A DNA stretch of 64,000 nucleotides, taken from assembly GCF_029625295.1 (NCBI RefSeq), contig NZ_CP121112.1:3224001-3288000 (forward strand), given 5' to 3'. Source of the DNA: Flavobacterium gyeonganense. GTDB lineage: Bacteria; Bacteroidota; Bacteroidia; Flavobacteriales; Flavobacteriaceae. Within the stretch, counting starts at the first letter, position 1, and every line of letters starts with the position of its first letter. The notes under the pieces were generated by a model, which ran no database searches, was not told where the DNA came from, and saw nothing but the letters and a program-made list of their open reading frames with translations. Shown here piece by piece: positions 9,364 to 17,646 of the stretch. The translations under genes were made by a program, and so were the position numbers.

Positions 9364-10482
9364 ATGATTTTCAGATTTGTCTTTATATTTTTGCTTTTTT
9401 CAGTAAGTGCTTTTTCTCAGGATAATTACATCAGGCATACCATTTCAAAAGGTGATAACCTTTATAATATTGCTAAGAAATACGGAGTAAAGCCAAAAGA
9501 TATCGCAAACGCTAATCCAGATGCACCAAAAATTTTAAAATTAAATTCGGTTTTATTAATTCCGAATAGTGGTCACTCTGAAGTAATAAAATCTAATGAA
9601 TCTATCGTACAAGAAACTCCCGGTACTCATGAGGTTTTGGCAAAAGAGACACTTTGGGGAATATCAAAAAAATATAAAGTTTCAGTTGAAGATCTGAAAA
9701 AAGCCAATCCTTCATTAGAAACGGAAGGGCTTAAAATAGGAAAACAGATTGTCATTCCTTCCAACGGGAATTCAGTAGTGCAGCAGCCGATTGAAAGTGC
9801 TCCATCAGAATTGGTTGAAGTTTCAAGGGAAGTTATGCCAAAAGAAACAAAATACGCAATTGCGAGAGAATTCGGAATCACCGTAGCTGAATTAGAAAGG
9901 CAAAACCCTGAAATCAAGAATAAACTACCTATTGGCTATCAGCTAAAAATTCTTGCTTCCAAAGAAAAAGCAAATAACCTGCAGCCTTCAAAAGTTAGTC
10001 AGGAAACAACAAGCACAGTAAATTCTTCAGTTGTTGCAACAAATGATACATCTGTTAAGAAAGATTCCTCTACAGTAATAAAAGTTAGTAATCACCCAGA
10101 GTTAGTTGATCAGCTGATTATAAATGCTACTGAAAACATTGGTACCCGTTATCGTTCAGGAGGCACTACAAAAGCAGGTTTTGATTGCTCAGGACTAATG
10201 TATTGTACTTTTGGTAATTTTGATATTAAGCTGCCAAGAAGCTCTATAGAACAATCCAGAATTGGTATAAAAGTCAATCCATATGAAGCCCGAAAAGGTG
10301 ATTTAATTTTCTTTAAAACTAATGGGAGGCGTCAAATTAATCACGTTGGAATGGTTGTAGAAGTTGTTGATGAAGAAATTAGATTCGTTCATTCCTCAAC
10401 TCATGGAGGGGTTATTATTTCTTCTACCAAAGAGCCTTATTACGAAAGATCTTTTTCTCAGGTAAATCGTGTTTTGGAATAA
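9364..10482 (+). CDS. Secreted LysM / NlpC-P60 peptidoglycan endopeptidase
   Basis: The 372-residue protein starts with a signal peptide (MIFRFVFIFLLFSVSAFSQ). Three LysM peptidoglycan-binding repeats follow at about 26-68, 88-130 and 150-193; the third is degenerate. After a Ser/Thr-rich linker comes an NlpC/P60 domain at ~240-372. The catalytic residues are Cys275 in FDCSGLMY, His327 in INHVGM and His343 in FVHSST. Such enzymes cleave cell-wall stem peptides and act in wall turnover or cell separation. The gene stands alone on the plus strand. Confidence 0.92.
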   Translation: MIFRFVFIFLLFSVSAFSQDNYIRHTISKGDNLYNIAKKYGVKPKDIANANPDAPKILKLNSVLLIPNSGHSEVIKSNESIVQETPGTHEVLAKETLWGISKKYKVSVEDLKKANPSLETEGLKIGKQIVIPSNGNSVVQQPIESAPSELVEVSREVMPKETKYAIAREFGITVAELERQNPEIKNKLPIGYQLKILASKEKANNLQPSKVSQETTSTVNSSVVATNDTSVKKDSSTVIKVSNHPELVDQLIINATENIGTRYRSGGTTKAGFDCSGLMYCTFGNFDIKLPRSSIEQSRIGIKVNPYEARKGDLIFFKTNGRRQINHVGMVVEVVDEEIRFVHSSTHGGVIISSTKEPYYERSFSQVNRVLE

Positions 10483-10774
10483 GTTTTTTCAATTTTTATA
10501 ATTTTCGAAACAGATTATAAAATGAAAATACAATAAGGCGCATCTAATTTTTTTACCCTTCCCTAAACTGGTTTTCGTCAAAATTTAAACCTCAAATTAT
10601 CATTACTTAAAAAATAAATATAAGGGAATTGCTTTTGTTAGTAATGTTTAGTTCTTTTTATTCTCTTGTGAATTTAAATGTAATCTGTCCTTTGTTTTTT
10701 ACCTTAACAATCTAATTGTCTTATTAAAAGGTTTCTAAAAAAAGTATATCTTTAACCAACCAAAAACCAAAAAA

Positions 10775-12184
10775 ATGCAGGAAAACAACCAGGAAAATTT
10801 TAAGAGAGAACTCGGATTACTAGACGGAACCATGCTTGTGGTAGGTTCTATGATTGGATCCGGGATATTTATTGTGAGTGCCGATATTGCCAGACAAGTG
10901 GGCTCAGCAGCATGGCTGACATTGATTTGGCTCATTTCAGGATTAATTACCATTATTGCCGCTGTAAGCTATGGTGAGTTGAGTGCCATGTTTCCAAAAG
11001 CTGGAGGACAATATGTATATCTGAAAGAAGCATATAACAAATTGATAGCCTTTTTGTACGGCTGGAGCTTTTTTGCGGTTATCCAAACGGGAACAATTGC
11101 TGCCGTTGGTGTCGCTTTCTCTAAATTTGCAGCCTATCTTTATGAGCCGCTCAGTGACGAGAATATTTTATTTGAGTTAGGGAATTTTAAGCTGAATGCA
11201 GCACAGATTGTATCGATAGTTACCATTGTTTTATTAACTTTTATAAATAGCCGTGGTGTAAAAAACGGAAAGATTCTTCAGACCGTGCTTACTATTATTA
11301 AAATATTATCATTACTCGGTTTGATCGTTTTTGGATTAACGCTTGCTGCAAAAGCTTCTGTTTGGGATGCAAATTGGACTGATGCCTGGACACCTCATTC
11401 TTATGATGCAGATAACGCTTCCTGGATTCCAATTAGTGGAAAAGCTTTAATAACTGGTATTTCAGCAGCCATGGTAGGATCATTGTTTTCGAGCGATGCG
11501 TGGGTTGGTGTAACTTTTATCGCAGGAGAAATAAAAAATCCAAAACGTAACGTAGGTTTGAGTTTATTTTTAGGAACATTTATCGTTACGATTATTTATG
11601 TGTTGACTAACCTGATGTATCTGGCTGTAATTCCGATGAACGAAATTGCAACAGCAAAATCAGACAGGGTAGCGGTAGTGGCTTCTCAGTATATTTTTGG
11701 TGATATCGGAACTTTAGTCATTGCCATCATGATTATGATTTCGACTTTTGCCTGTAATAACGGATTGATTATGGCGGGTGCCCGAGTATATTATACAATG
11801 GCAAAAGACGGTTTATTCTTTAAAAAAGCAGCATTGCTTAATGAATTTAGTGTTCCGTCATGGGCGCTTTGGGCTCAATGTGTATGGGCTTCAATTTTGT
11901 GTCTTACAGGAAAATATGGAGATTTGTTAGATTTTGTCATTATCATTGTTTTAATATTTTACATTTTAACAATTTACGGAATTTTCATATTACGGAAAAA
12001 AATGCCAAATGCGGAAAGACCTTATAAGGCTTTTGGTTATCCATTTTTACCATTTTTGTACATTATTGTAGCGTCTGCGATAAGTGTTTCTTTATTGTTT
12101 ACAAAATTCTCAACCTGTGGATGGGGAATTTTGATTATGCTGATTGGTATTCCGGTTTATTATTTGACAAAACCAAAAGAATAA
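10775..12184 (+). CDS. APC-family amino-acid permease
   Basis: The 469-residue protein is an integral membrane transporter of the amino acid-polyamine-organocation family, with about 12 hydrophobic segments. The TM1 signature VVGSMIGSGIFIVSADIA (residues ~22-39) contains the GSGIF unwound-helix motif that contacts the substrate amino group. EIKNPKRNVGLSLFLGTF is the conserved loop before TM7. It resembles the LAT/YfnA-like branch, but the amino acid transported cannot be read from the sequence. It is monocistronic: a 290-base gap lies upstream and a terminator downstream, convergent with the histidine kinase gene. Confidence 0.88.
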   Translation: MQENNQENFKRELGLLDGTMLVVGSMIGSGIFIVSADIARQVGSAAWLTLIWLISGLITIIAAVSYGELSAMFPKAGGQYVYLKEAYNKLIAFLYGWSFFAVIQTGTIAAVGVAFSKFAAYLYEPLSDENILFELGNFKLNAAQIVSIVTIVLLTFINSRGVKNGKILQTVLTIIKILSLLGLIVFGLTLAAKASVWDANWTDAWTPHSYDADNASWIPISGKALITGISAAMVGSLFSSDAWVGVTFIAGEIKNPKRNVGLSLFLGTFIVTIIYVLTNLMYLAVIPMNEIATAKSDRVAVVASQYIFGDIGTLVIAIMIMISTFACNNGLIMAGARVYYTMAKDGLFFKKAALLNEFSVPSWALWAQCVWASILCLTGKYGDLLDFVIIIVLIFYILTIYGIFILRKKMPNAERPYKAFGYPFLPFLYIIVASAISVSLLFTKFSTCGWGILIMLIGIPVYYLTKPKE

Positions 12185-12196
12185 AACTAAAATTTA

Positions 12197-12229
12197 AAAC
12201 GTCTTACGATTAAAAGTAAGGCGTTTTTT
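12197..12229 (+). terminator. Terminator between permease and histidine kinase genes
   Basis: AAACGTCTTAC (12197-12207) pairs with GTAAGGCGTTT (12216-12226) with one G-U pair, then a T run. It lies between the convergent gene ends. Confidence 0.8.
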
Positions 12230-12243
12230 ATGCTTTAAAAAAA

Positions 12244-13971
12244 TTAAACCTTTAGCGTAAACCAAAAGGTGCTTCCTAATCCCAAATTACTCTCAACACC
12301 AACACTTCCATTCTGCGCTTCAATAAATTCTTTGCTAATCGCTAGACCCAATCCAGTTCCGGATTTTGGGCTCCCCGGAATCTGAAAATATTTATCGAAA
12401 ACTTTGTCTTTGTATCTAGTATCAATTCCTTTTCCGGTATCAATTACCTGAAAAACGATTTGATTGTTTTCTTCTTTTAATTTAATGAGAATCGTACTTT
12501 TTTCAGATGAATACCGAATTGCATTTGATAAATAATTAATCAAAACCCAGCCTGTTTTTTCGCTGTCGGCTTTAACATCTTTTAGGTTTTTATCAGCATC
12601 AATAATTAATTGAATCTGTTTTTGATCTGCCTGAATTTTTACGGCTTCAACAGCATAATTTACAATTTTGTACGGGTTACTTTTCTCAATATTCAGCTGA
12701 ATATTCCCCGTTTCAAGTTGTGACAAGTTGAGTAATTCACCTGTAATTTTCAGTAATCGCTGACTATCATCTTTAATACTCTCAACTAATTGTTTCTGGT
12801 CATCGTTCATATCGCCAGTTTTGGTGTTTTCAAGCAATTGAAGACTTAGTTTTATAGAGGCAATTGGTGTTTTTAATTCGTGCGAAACCGTGGCGATAAA
12901 ATTAGTTTTAGCAAAGTCCAATTCTTTAAAAAGTGTAATATTTCGCAGAATAATCACATCGCCAATATTGATTTCTTTTTCTTCGCCAGTTGGCGTTATT
13001 GTAATATTGTGAATTTCCTTTTCGAAATAACTTTCTTTTCCGTGAGCAAAAATTTTGAGTGGTTGTTTCTTTGGGGTTTCTGCTTCTTTCAGAATTAATG
13101 AACGAATTAAATCATTCGAAACCGCCAATTCAGATGCAGTTTTCCCGATTATATCTTCCGATTTCAAACCAATAATCTTAAGCGCTTCATCATTCGCAAA
13201 CAAAACAATTCCCATATTATCCAAACCAATAATTGGATCATTCATATTATTGACAAGAGTCTCCAGACGTTTTTTCTCAAAAAGAAGTTTGTACACATTG
13301 CTGTCGTGATATTCTTCGAGTTTTTGTGCCATCGTATTAAACGATTTGGCTAAATCACCAAATTCGCTGTGACTCGTAAAATGAACCCGTTCTGAATAAT
13401 TTTTATTAGCGATTTCTTTAATACTCAACGTTAATTCCTTAATCGGATTTGCAATGTTATTTGGCAGATTGACCAATAAATTAAACGCAATCAAAAAGCA
13501 CAGAGTTCCCACAATAGCAATGGAGAAATTGGACGTTTCTGCCGTTTTTTTTGCAATGTCACTTTTCTGTTTGATGGCATCCAGATTGAGTTTCATAATC
13601 GCAAAAATATCCTGGCGAATCTGCGCCTTTGCAGTTTCATCAGTATTATTTTTAGTTAAAAGAGCAAAACTTTCTTTTAGTTTTTCAGTTGCTTGCTTTT
13701 CGCCTGGCTCTGTAATATTTCGGGTTTGCTTTTCAAGATTTTCCTCAAAATTCTGAATTGTTTCTTTAGATCCCAATTTAATTTCGTCCAAAGCAGAAAT
13801 CATATTTCGCGAATATTCCAGCGTATTGTAATTCGATTTCAGGATATTCTCCGTATCCTGCTTAATTAAAAAAACAGAATATGCACTCACTAACGAGAGA
13901 ATGATGATCATCAAAAATAATAATCCAACACCCAGATTCAATTTGGTTTTAATTTTCATTTTATAAAACAA
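12244..13971 (-). CDS. Membrane sensor histidine kinase of the kdp locus
   Basis: The 575-residue kinase has TM1 at ~13-35, a periplasmic domain, TM2 at ~148-168, HAMP at ~170-222 and PAS at ~240-350. It then has HisKA with phospho-acceptor His364 in TVSHELKTP, and HATPase_c (~465-575) with DTGKGI and GTGLGLAISKEF. It is the last gene of the kdp block and appears to supply the kinase that the neighbouring KdpD protein lacks. Its likely partner is the sigma-54 response regulator at the other end of the locus; that pairing is inference. The start could be Met1 or Met5 (MKIKTKLN). A MITE-like element begins eight bases upstream of the ATG. Confidence 0.88.
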   Translation of the reverse strand: MFYKMKIKTKLNLGVGLLFLMIIILSLVSAYSVFLIKQDTENILKSNYNTLEYSRNMISALDEIKLGSKETIQNFEENLEKQTRNITEPGEKQATEKLKESFALLTKNNTDETAKAQIRQDIFAIMKLNLDAIKQKSDIAKKTAETSNFSIAIVGTLCFLIAFNLLVNLPNNIANPIKELTLSIKEIANKNYSERVHFTSHSEFGDLAKSFNTMAQKLEEYHDSNVYKLLFEKKRLETLVNNMNDPIIGLDNMGIVLFANDEALKIIGLKSEDIIGKTASELAVSNDLIRSLILKEAETPKKQPLKIFAHGKESYFEKEIHNITITPTGEEKEINIGDVIILRNITLFKELDFAKTNFIATVSHELKTPIASIKLSLQLLENTKTGDMNDDQKQLVESIKDDSQRLLKITGELLNLSQLETGNIQLNIEKSNPYKIVNYAVEAVKIQADQKQIQLIIDADKNLKDVKADSEKTGWVLINYLSNAIRYSSEKSTILIKLKEENNQIVFQVIDTGKGIDTRYKDKVFDKYFQIPGSPKSGTGLGLAISKEFIEAQNGSVGVESNLGLGSTFWFTLKV

Positions 13972-13978
13972 TTTTTTG

Positions 13979-14181
13979 AACCATATAAGTTATATAAGGA
14001 AATTTAAGCTTTGTTTTTTAACCGCAAAGAGCGCAAAGTTCGCTAGGTTTTTTGCTCGCAAAGTCGCAAGGGTGCTAAGTTTTTTAATTTAATCTTAGCG
14101 TACTTTGCGTAAATCTTAGCGCCTTTGCGGTTAAACTTCAACGTTCACTAATTTAAATCAACTTATATAACTTATATGGTT
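13979..14181. mobile_element. MITE-like element with 20-bp terminal inverted repeats
   Basis: AACCATATAAGTTATATAAG at 13979-13998 is the perfect inverse of 14162-14181. The 203-base element has no open reading frame and carries an internal inverted pair (TTAACCGCAAAG at 14018-14029, CTTTGCGGTTAA at 14123-14134). It fills almost the whole gap between the kdpD-type gene (stop at 14192) and the kinase gene (start at 13971). I see no clear target-site duplication. Elements of this form without a transposase are usually moved in trans, but none is present in the window. Confidence 0.75.
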
Positions 14182-14191
14182 TAATATTTTT

Positions 14192-15316
14192 TCATGACAA
14201 GATTACAAGATCAATGTTTGATAACGACAATTTATTTAGCAGACGCCTGAAAATTGTTGTAGACAAAATTACTTTAAATAAATTCAAATGCGGTTTTCCG
14301 ATGCAGACAGTTGTGATTTGTTTTTCTTCAACAGTTTTTAAAATCGCATTGGTAATATTTTCGTTTTCTAGTTTAATTACTTCAGCGCCCAATTGCACAG
14401 CGAGTTTAAAGTTATTAATTAAATGTCGTTGTTTATCGAGAGCAATTCTCGTAGGGGTTTCCTTCGGAGTTTCGACATACAAAATATACCAGATTCCGTT
14501 ATAATAACTTGCCAGACGGGCGGCTTTCCGAATCACAATTTTAGCCGTTTTATCGTTACTGCTTATGCACGCTAGTAATTTTTCATGTCGCAGTGCATGC
14601 AGGTTTGGAATCTCATTTTCAACTTTTCGAACCACCTGACTTGCGACTTCCTTCAACGCTAATTCACGTAATTGCAGAATTTGTTCTGATTTAAAGAAGT
14701 TCGCCAAAGCAGTTTGAATTTTATCAGGCGTATAAATTTTTCCTTCCTTCAAGCGCGCAATTAAATCTTCCGAAGTCAAATCGATATTCACGACTTCATC
14801 TGCCAGACGCAAGACATTATCTGGAATTCTTTCTTGAACATCAATTCCTGTAATGCGTTTTACGTCTTCGTTCAGACTTTCAATATGCTGAATATTTACC
14901 GCCGAAATTACATTAATTCCGGCTTCTAGAATCTCCAAAACGTCCTGCCAGCGTTTTTCGTTTTTGCTTCCTTCTACATTTGTGTGCGCCAATTCATCTA
15001 CAATAACCACTTCGGGACGTAAATTTATAATCGCCTGAACATCGAGTTCTTCGAGCTCTTTCCCTTTATAAAAAATGGTCCGCCTCGGAATGAGAGGCAA
15101 ACCAGTTAATAATTCGTGCGTTTCTTTCCGATTGTGCGTTTCGATATAACCGATTTTTACGTCGATTCCGTTTTTCAATAACGAATGCGCTTCTTGAAGC
15201 ATACGAAAAGTCTTGCCCACACCGGCGCTCATTCCAATGTAGATTTTAAATTTTCCTTTTCGTGATTTCTGAATTAAATCAAGAAAGTGCTGTGCGTTGT
15301 TATTTTCGTTTTCCAT
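14192..15316 (-). CDS. kdpD: KdpD sensor domain protein without kinase domain
   Basis: The 374-residue protein matches only the N-terminal cytoplasmic part of KdpD. The KdpD sensor domain (~21-230) has Walker A GMSAGVGKT (28-36) and Walker B EVVIVDELAHTN (102-113); a universal-stress-protein-like domain follows (~240-374). The four transmembrane helices and the histidine kinase core of classical KdpD are absent, and the protein ends cleanly in TGA. In this arrangement it is probably a cytoplasmic K+/ATP/c-di-AMP-type sensor that works on the separate kinase gene downstream. Split KdpD is known in Bacteroidota. The gap to the porin gene upstream holds an inverted repeat. Confidence 0.9.
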   Translation of the reverse strand: MENENNNAQHFLDLIQKSRKGKFKIYIGMSAGVGKTFRMLQEAHSLLKNGIDVKIGYIETHNRKETHELLTGLPLIPRRTIFYKGKELEELDVQAIINLRPEVVIVDELAHTNVEGSKNEKRWQDVLEILEAGINVISAVNIQHIESLNEDVKRITGIDVQERIPDNVLRLADEVVNIDLTSEDLIARLKEGKIYTPDKIQTALANFFKSEQILQLRELALKEVASQVVRKVENEIPNLHALRHEKLLACISSNDKTAKIVIRKAARLASYYNGIWYILYVETPKETPTRIALDKQRHLINNFKLAVQLGAEVIKLENENITNAILKTVEEKQITTVCIGKPHLNLFKVILSTTIFRRLLNKLSLSNIDLVILS

Positions 15317-15363
15317 ATTTTTTGCCAGAAAGGCGCTAAGTCACAAAGTTTTTATTTTTTTTA

Positions 15364-15411
15364 GCCACGAATTCACCAATTCTTTTAAATAAAAATTCGT
15401 GAATTCGTGGC
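15364..15411. repeat. Inverted repeat between porin and kdpD genes
   Basis: GCCACGAATTCACCAATT (15364-15381) and its near-inverse at 15394-15411 match at 17 of 18 positions around a 12-base loop. The sequence is unrelated to the other repeats in the locus. Confidence 0.7.
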
Positions 15412-15463
15412 GAATAAATTAGCCCGAAAAAAATCATTTTAATCTGTGGCAAGAAATATTCTC

Positions 15464-16543
15464 CTAAAAACTAATCGCCAAGGAAGTCGTTAAAAACGTA
15501 TTCGTATCCGTTGGAAGATTGTCTTTATTGGTGAAGATTTCATCTTTACTTGACAGATTTCTGGCTTCAATTCTAAACATAACATTATCAGAAACTAAGT
15601 AATCAAAGTTAGCCGAAAAACCGTAGGTTTTAAATCCGTTTGGTGTTTCTGTTGCGATAATTACACCTTTTTCATCGTTGTAATATTCACCACGCGCCGC
15701 AAGCTGAATCTTATTTGTTGGTTTATATTGCAGAATCAAAACGGGCGAAAACCAAGTGTCGTATTTATTACTGTTTTTAGCCGATTGCTGCGAACCAATA
15801 TCAAAACCAGCTGTAATATTTGTCTTTTCCGTTACTTTAAGTTGTCCGTAAAAGTTGTTGAAATAACGCCATTTTTTGTCAATATCCGGCTGTTCGTTTC
15901 CTGCATAAGTGCTCCAATTTAAAGTCACATTATCCGAAGGTTTGTACGTAACCTGTGTTCCAAAAGCTGGTGTTTGATTTCCTTCCACTTTTTCGATGCG
16001 TTGCCAGCCGTTCAAATACATTCCAGCCAGATACCATTTTCCAGATTCAGATGTGTAACCAATTTTTACGCCTGCTTCGTAATAAGGTGAATTCTCAGCC
16101 AGAATACTTCTTGTCAGCGTTTGACAATCTTTCCCAATGGCACTTTCAAAACCAATATGCGAAGGCATAATTCCAGCATCAATCCATAAATTATGATTTT
16201 TTGAAATCTTCACACCGACATTCGCTTCGTAAACATTTTTCAATAGACCTTGCTCGGCAGACATATTATACTCGGCATAAGTCCCCGCCATTAAAGCGAA
16301 ATTTCCTCGAATATTCTCTTTCGAATAATTCACTTTTGCCATTCCGAGATTAAGATTGACTTCGTTACTTTTATTATAACTGTAAAAAAATCCTGGCCGT
16401 GTATGGTTTTCTGGTTTCCCGAAATCATAACTATAATAAGCGTCTGCATATCCTGAAAACGTAAACGGACTTTTAGATTCTTCCTGTGCATGTAAATTGC
16501 CAAAACCAAAAGCGATTAAAGCAGTAAGTATTATTTTTTTCAT
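15464..16543 (-). CDS. Outer-membrane beta-barrel porin of the kdp locus
   Basis: The 359-residue protein has a signal peptide (MKKIILTALIAFGFGNLHA) followed by alternating amphipathic strands rich in Tyr, Asn and Gly, ending in LTTSLAISF with a C-terminal aromatic residue as outer-membrane barrels do. The opening FSGYADAYYSYDF and the GIMPSHIGFES segment resemble the BBP2 (OmpL-like) porin family. It lies between kdpC and kdpD on the same strand, a placement that suggests it lets K+ cross the outer membrane for the Kdp pump. That role is inferred from position only. Confidence 0.82.
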   Translation of the reverse strand: MKKIILTALIAFGFGNLHAQEESKSPFTFSGYADAYYSYDFGKPENHTRPGFFYSYNKSNEVNLNLGMAKVNYSKENIRGNFALMAGTYAEYNMSAEQGLLKNVYEANVGVKISKNHNLWIDAGIMPSHIGFESAIGKDCQTLTRSILAENSPYYEAGVKIGYTSESGKWYLAGMYLNGWQRIEKVEGNQTPAFGTQVTYKPSDNVTLNWSTYAGNEQPDIDKKWRYFNNFYGQLKVTEKTNITAGFDIGSQQSAKNSNKYDTWFSPVLILQYKPTNKIQLAARGEYYNDEKGVIIATETPNGFKTYGFSANFDYLVSDNVMFRIEARNLSSKDEIFTNKDNLPTDTNTFLTTSLAISF

Positions 16544-16706
16544 TTTGTGGTATTCTATTATTTATTAAGTAGATTTTTTAGGAGCTAATCCCGCTATCCG
16601 TTTCAATCTTTTCCTGGCTAAAGAAGCCAGAAAAAGGATTTCCACTTCTATCGGGGCTAGTGCATTTGGGGTAAAAAGGCGTTTTGTATTTTAATAGGTT
16701 TTATAT

Positions 16707-16733
16707 CCTAACAGGTTTCCAAAACCTGTTAGG
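16707..16733. repeat. Palindrome CCTAACAGGTTT family, copy 1
   Basis: CCTAACAGGTTT (16707-16718) and AAACCTGTTAGG (16722-16733) are perfect arms around a three-base loop. A second copy lies at 60652-60684. Confidence 0.75.
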
Positions 16734-16777
16734 TAGTATTGTAAGTTTAGTTTTTCGATTCCAACTCTCGCCACAGT

Positions 16778-16879
16778 TTGTCATTTCGACGAAGGAGAAA
16801 TTTTCGTTGCTAGATCGCCACAGATTTGACATTCTTTGCGGAGCTTCTTGCGAAGATTTCTCCTTCGTCGAAATGACAA
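16778..16879. repeat. GTCATTTCGA inverted-repeat element, copy 1
   Basis: The outer 24 bases at 16778-16801 (beginning TTGTCATTTCGACGAAGGAG) and at 16856-16879 are perfect inverse copies. The 102-base element has no open frame of its own. Two diverged copies lie at 26829-26914 and 27281-27380. Confidence 0.8.
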
Positions 16880-16934
16880 GAATGCGCATAGAAAAACCTT
16901 AGAACCTTAGCAACTCAGAACCTCAGAACCTTTT

Positions 16935-17486
16935 TTAGCGAAGCTGATCCAGCGCCACATTCAATTCCAAAACATTCACCGTTTCAGGACCAACGACAGC
17001 TGTATTAATTTTAGATTCTACCAAAGTTTTTACTTTCGTTTCATCTAGTTTTCGTTCTTTCGCTACGCGTTTCACCTGAATCAAAGCACCTTGCGAAGAA
17101 ATGTTCGGATCTAATCCGCTTCCTGAAGCTGTTACCATATCTGACGGAATATCAGATTTCTTCAAATACGGATGAACTAATAATAAAGTATCAATTCGTT
17201 TTTGAACTAAAGTTAAATATTCAGCATTGCTTGGACCTTTATTACTTCCGGCACTCCCGGCAGCATTATAATCAACGGCAGAAGGTCTTCCCCAGAAATA
17301 ATTTGATTTATCGAACTTCTGTCCGATTTTTTGATAACCAATCACTTTTCCGTTAACCGAAAGAGTTTCACCTTTTCCTTGATTTGGAGCAATTTGTGCG
17401 ATTCCGTAAATCGCAAGAGGATAAATAACTGCAAATAAGGTTAAAGTAACCGCAGTAAGTTTAATTATAGAGAATATGTTTTTCAT
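16935..17486 (-). CDS. kdpC: Potassium-transporting ATPase subunit C
   Basis: The 183-residue KdpC has one N-terminal membrane helix (TAVTLTLFAVIYPLAIYGIA) and a soluble periplasmic domain. The family hallmarks FWGRPSA and ASGSGLDPNIS are present. KdpC stabilises the KdpA-KdpB complex and raises its affinity for ATP. It follows kdpB after a 160-base gap made of CTAAG-rich inverted repeats and precedes the porin gene. Its length is normal for the family. Confidence 0.95.
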   Translation of the reverse strand: MKNIFSIIKLTAVTLTLFAVIYPLAIYGIAQIAPNQGKGETLSVNGKVIGYQKIGQKFDKSNYFWGRPSAVDYNAAGSAGSNKGPSNAEYLTLVQKRIDTLLLVHPYLKKSDIPSDMVTASGSGLDPNISSQGALIQVKRVAKERKLDETKVKTLVESKINTAVVGPETVNVLELNVALDQLR

Positions 17487-17494
17487 TTTTTGAA

Positions 17495-17646
17495 GATTCT
17501 AAGGAACTAAGCTGCTAAGGTTCTAAGTTTATTCTAAGAACTTAGCAATTCAGAACCGATGTTTTTTATTGAGTTTTGATAGATTCTAGTTTTTTACGAT
17601 TCTAAGAGAAAATCTTAGTCCCTTAGAATCTTAGCACCTCAGAACC
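17495..17646. repeat. CTAAG-rich inverted repeat between kdpB and kdpC
   Basis: GATTCTAAGGAACTAAG at 17495-17511 has an inverse copy at 17614-17630 with one mismatch. Flanking TTCTAAG and CTCAGAACC units extend the pairing to the kdpB stop. Related units occur at 16886-16934 and near 35466. Confidence 0.65.

Larger units (their letters stand above)
16544..16934. other. Repeat-packed gap between kdpC and porin genes
   Basis: This 391-base gap is almost entirely repeats. It holds an imperfect element at about 16581-16662 (GGAGCTAATCCCGCTATCCG start, CTGGCT/AGCCAG hairpin, TATCGGGGCTAG end). Next come the CCTAACAGG palindrome at 16707-16733 and the GTCATTTCGA element at 16778-16879. A run of CTTAG/TCAGAACC repeats fills 16886-16934 up to the kdpC stop. 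I find no gene in it. Confidence 0.65.

Noticed and set aside
16684..16902. 72- and 62-codon frames on both strands containing ISTKEKFS- and SFVEMT-like peptides
   Set aside because: They are translations of the GTCATTTCGA inverted repeat and neighbouring palindromes, not genes; the same pseudo-peptides arise wherever the repeat occurs.
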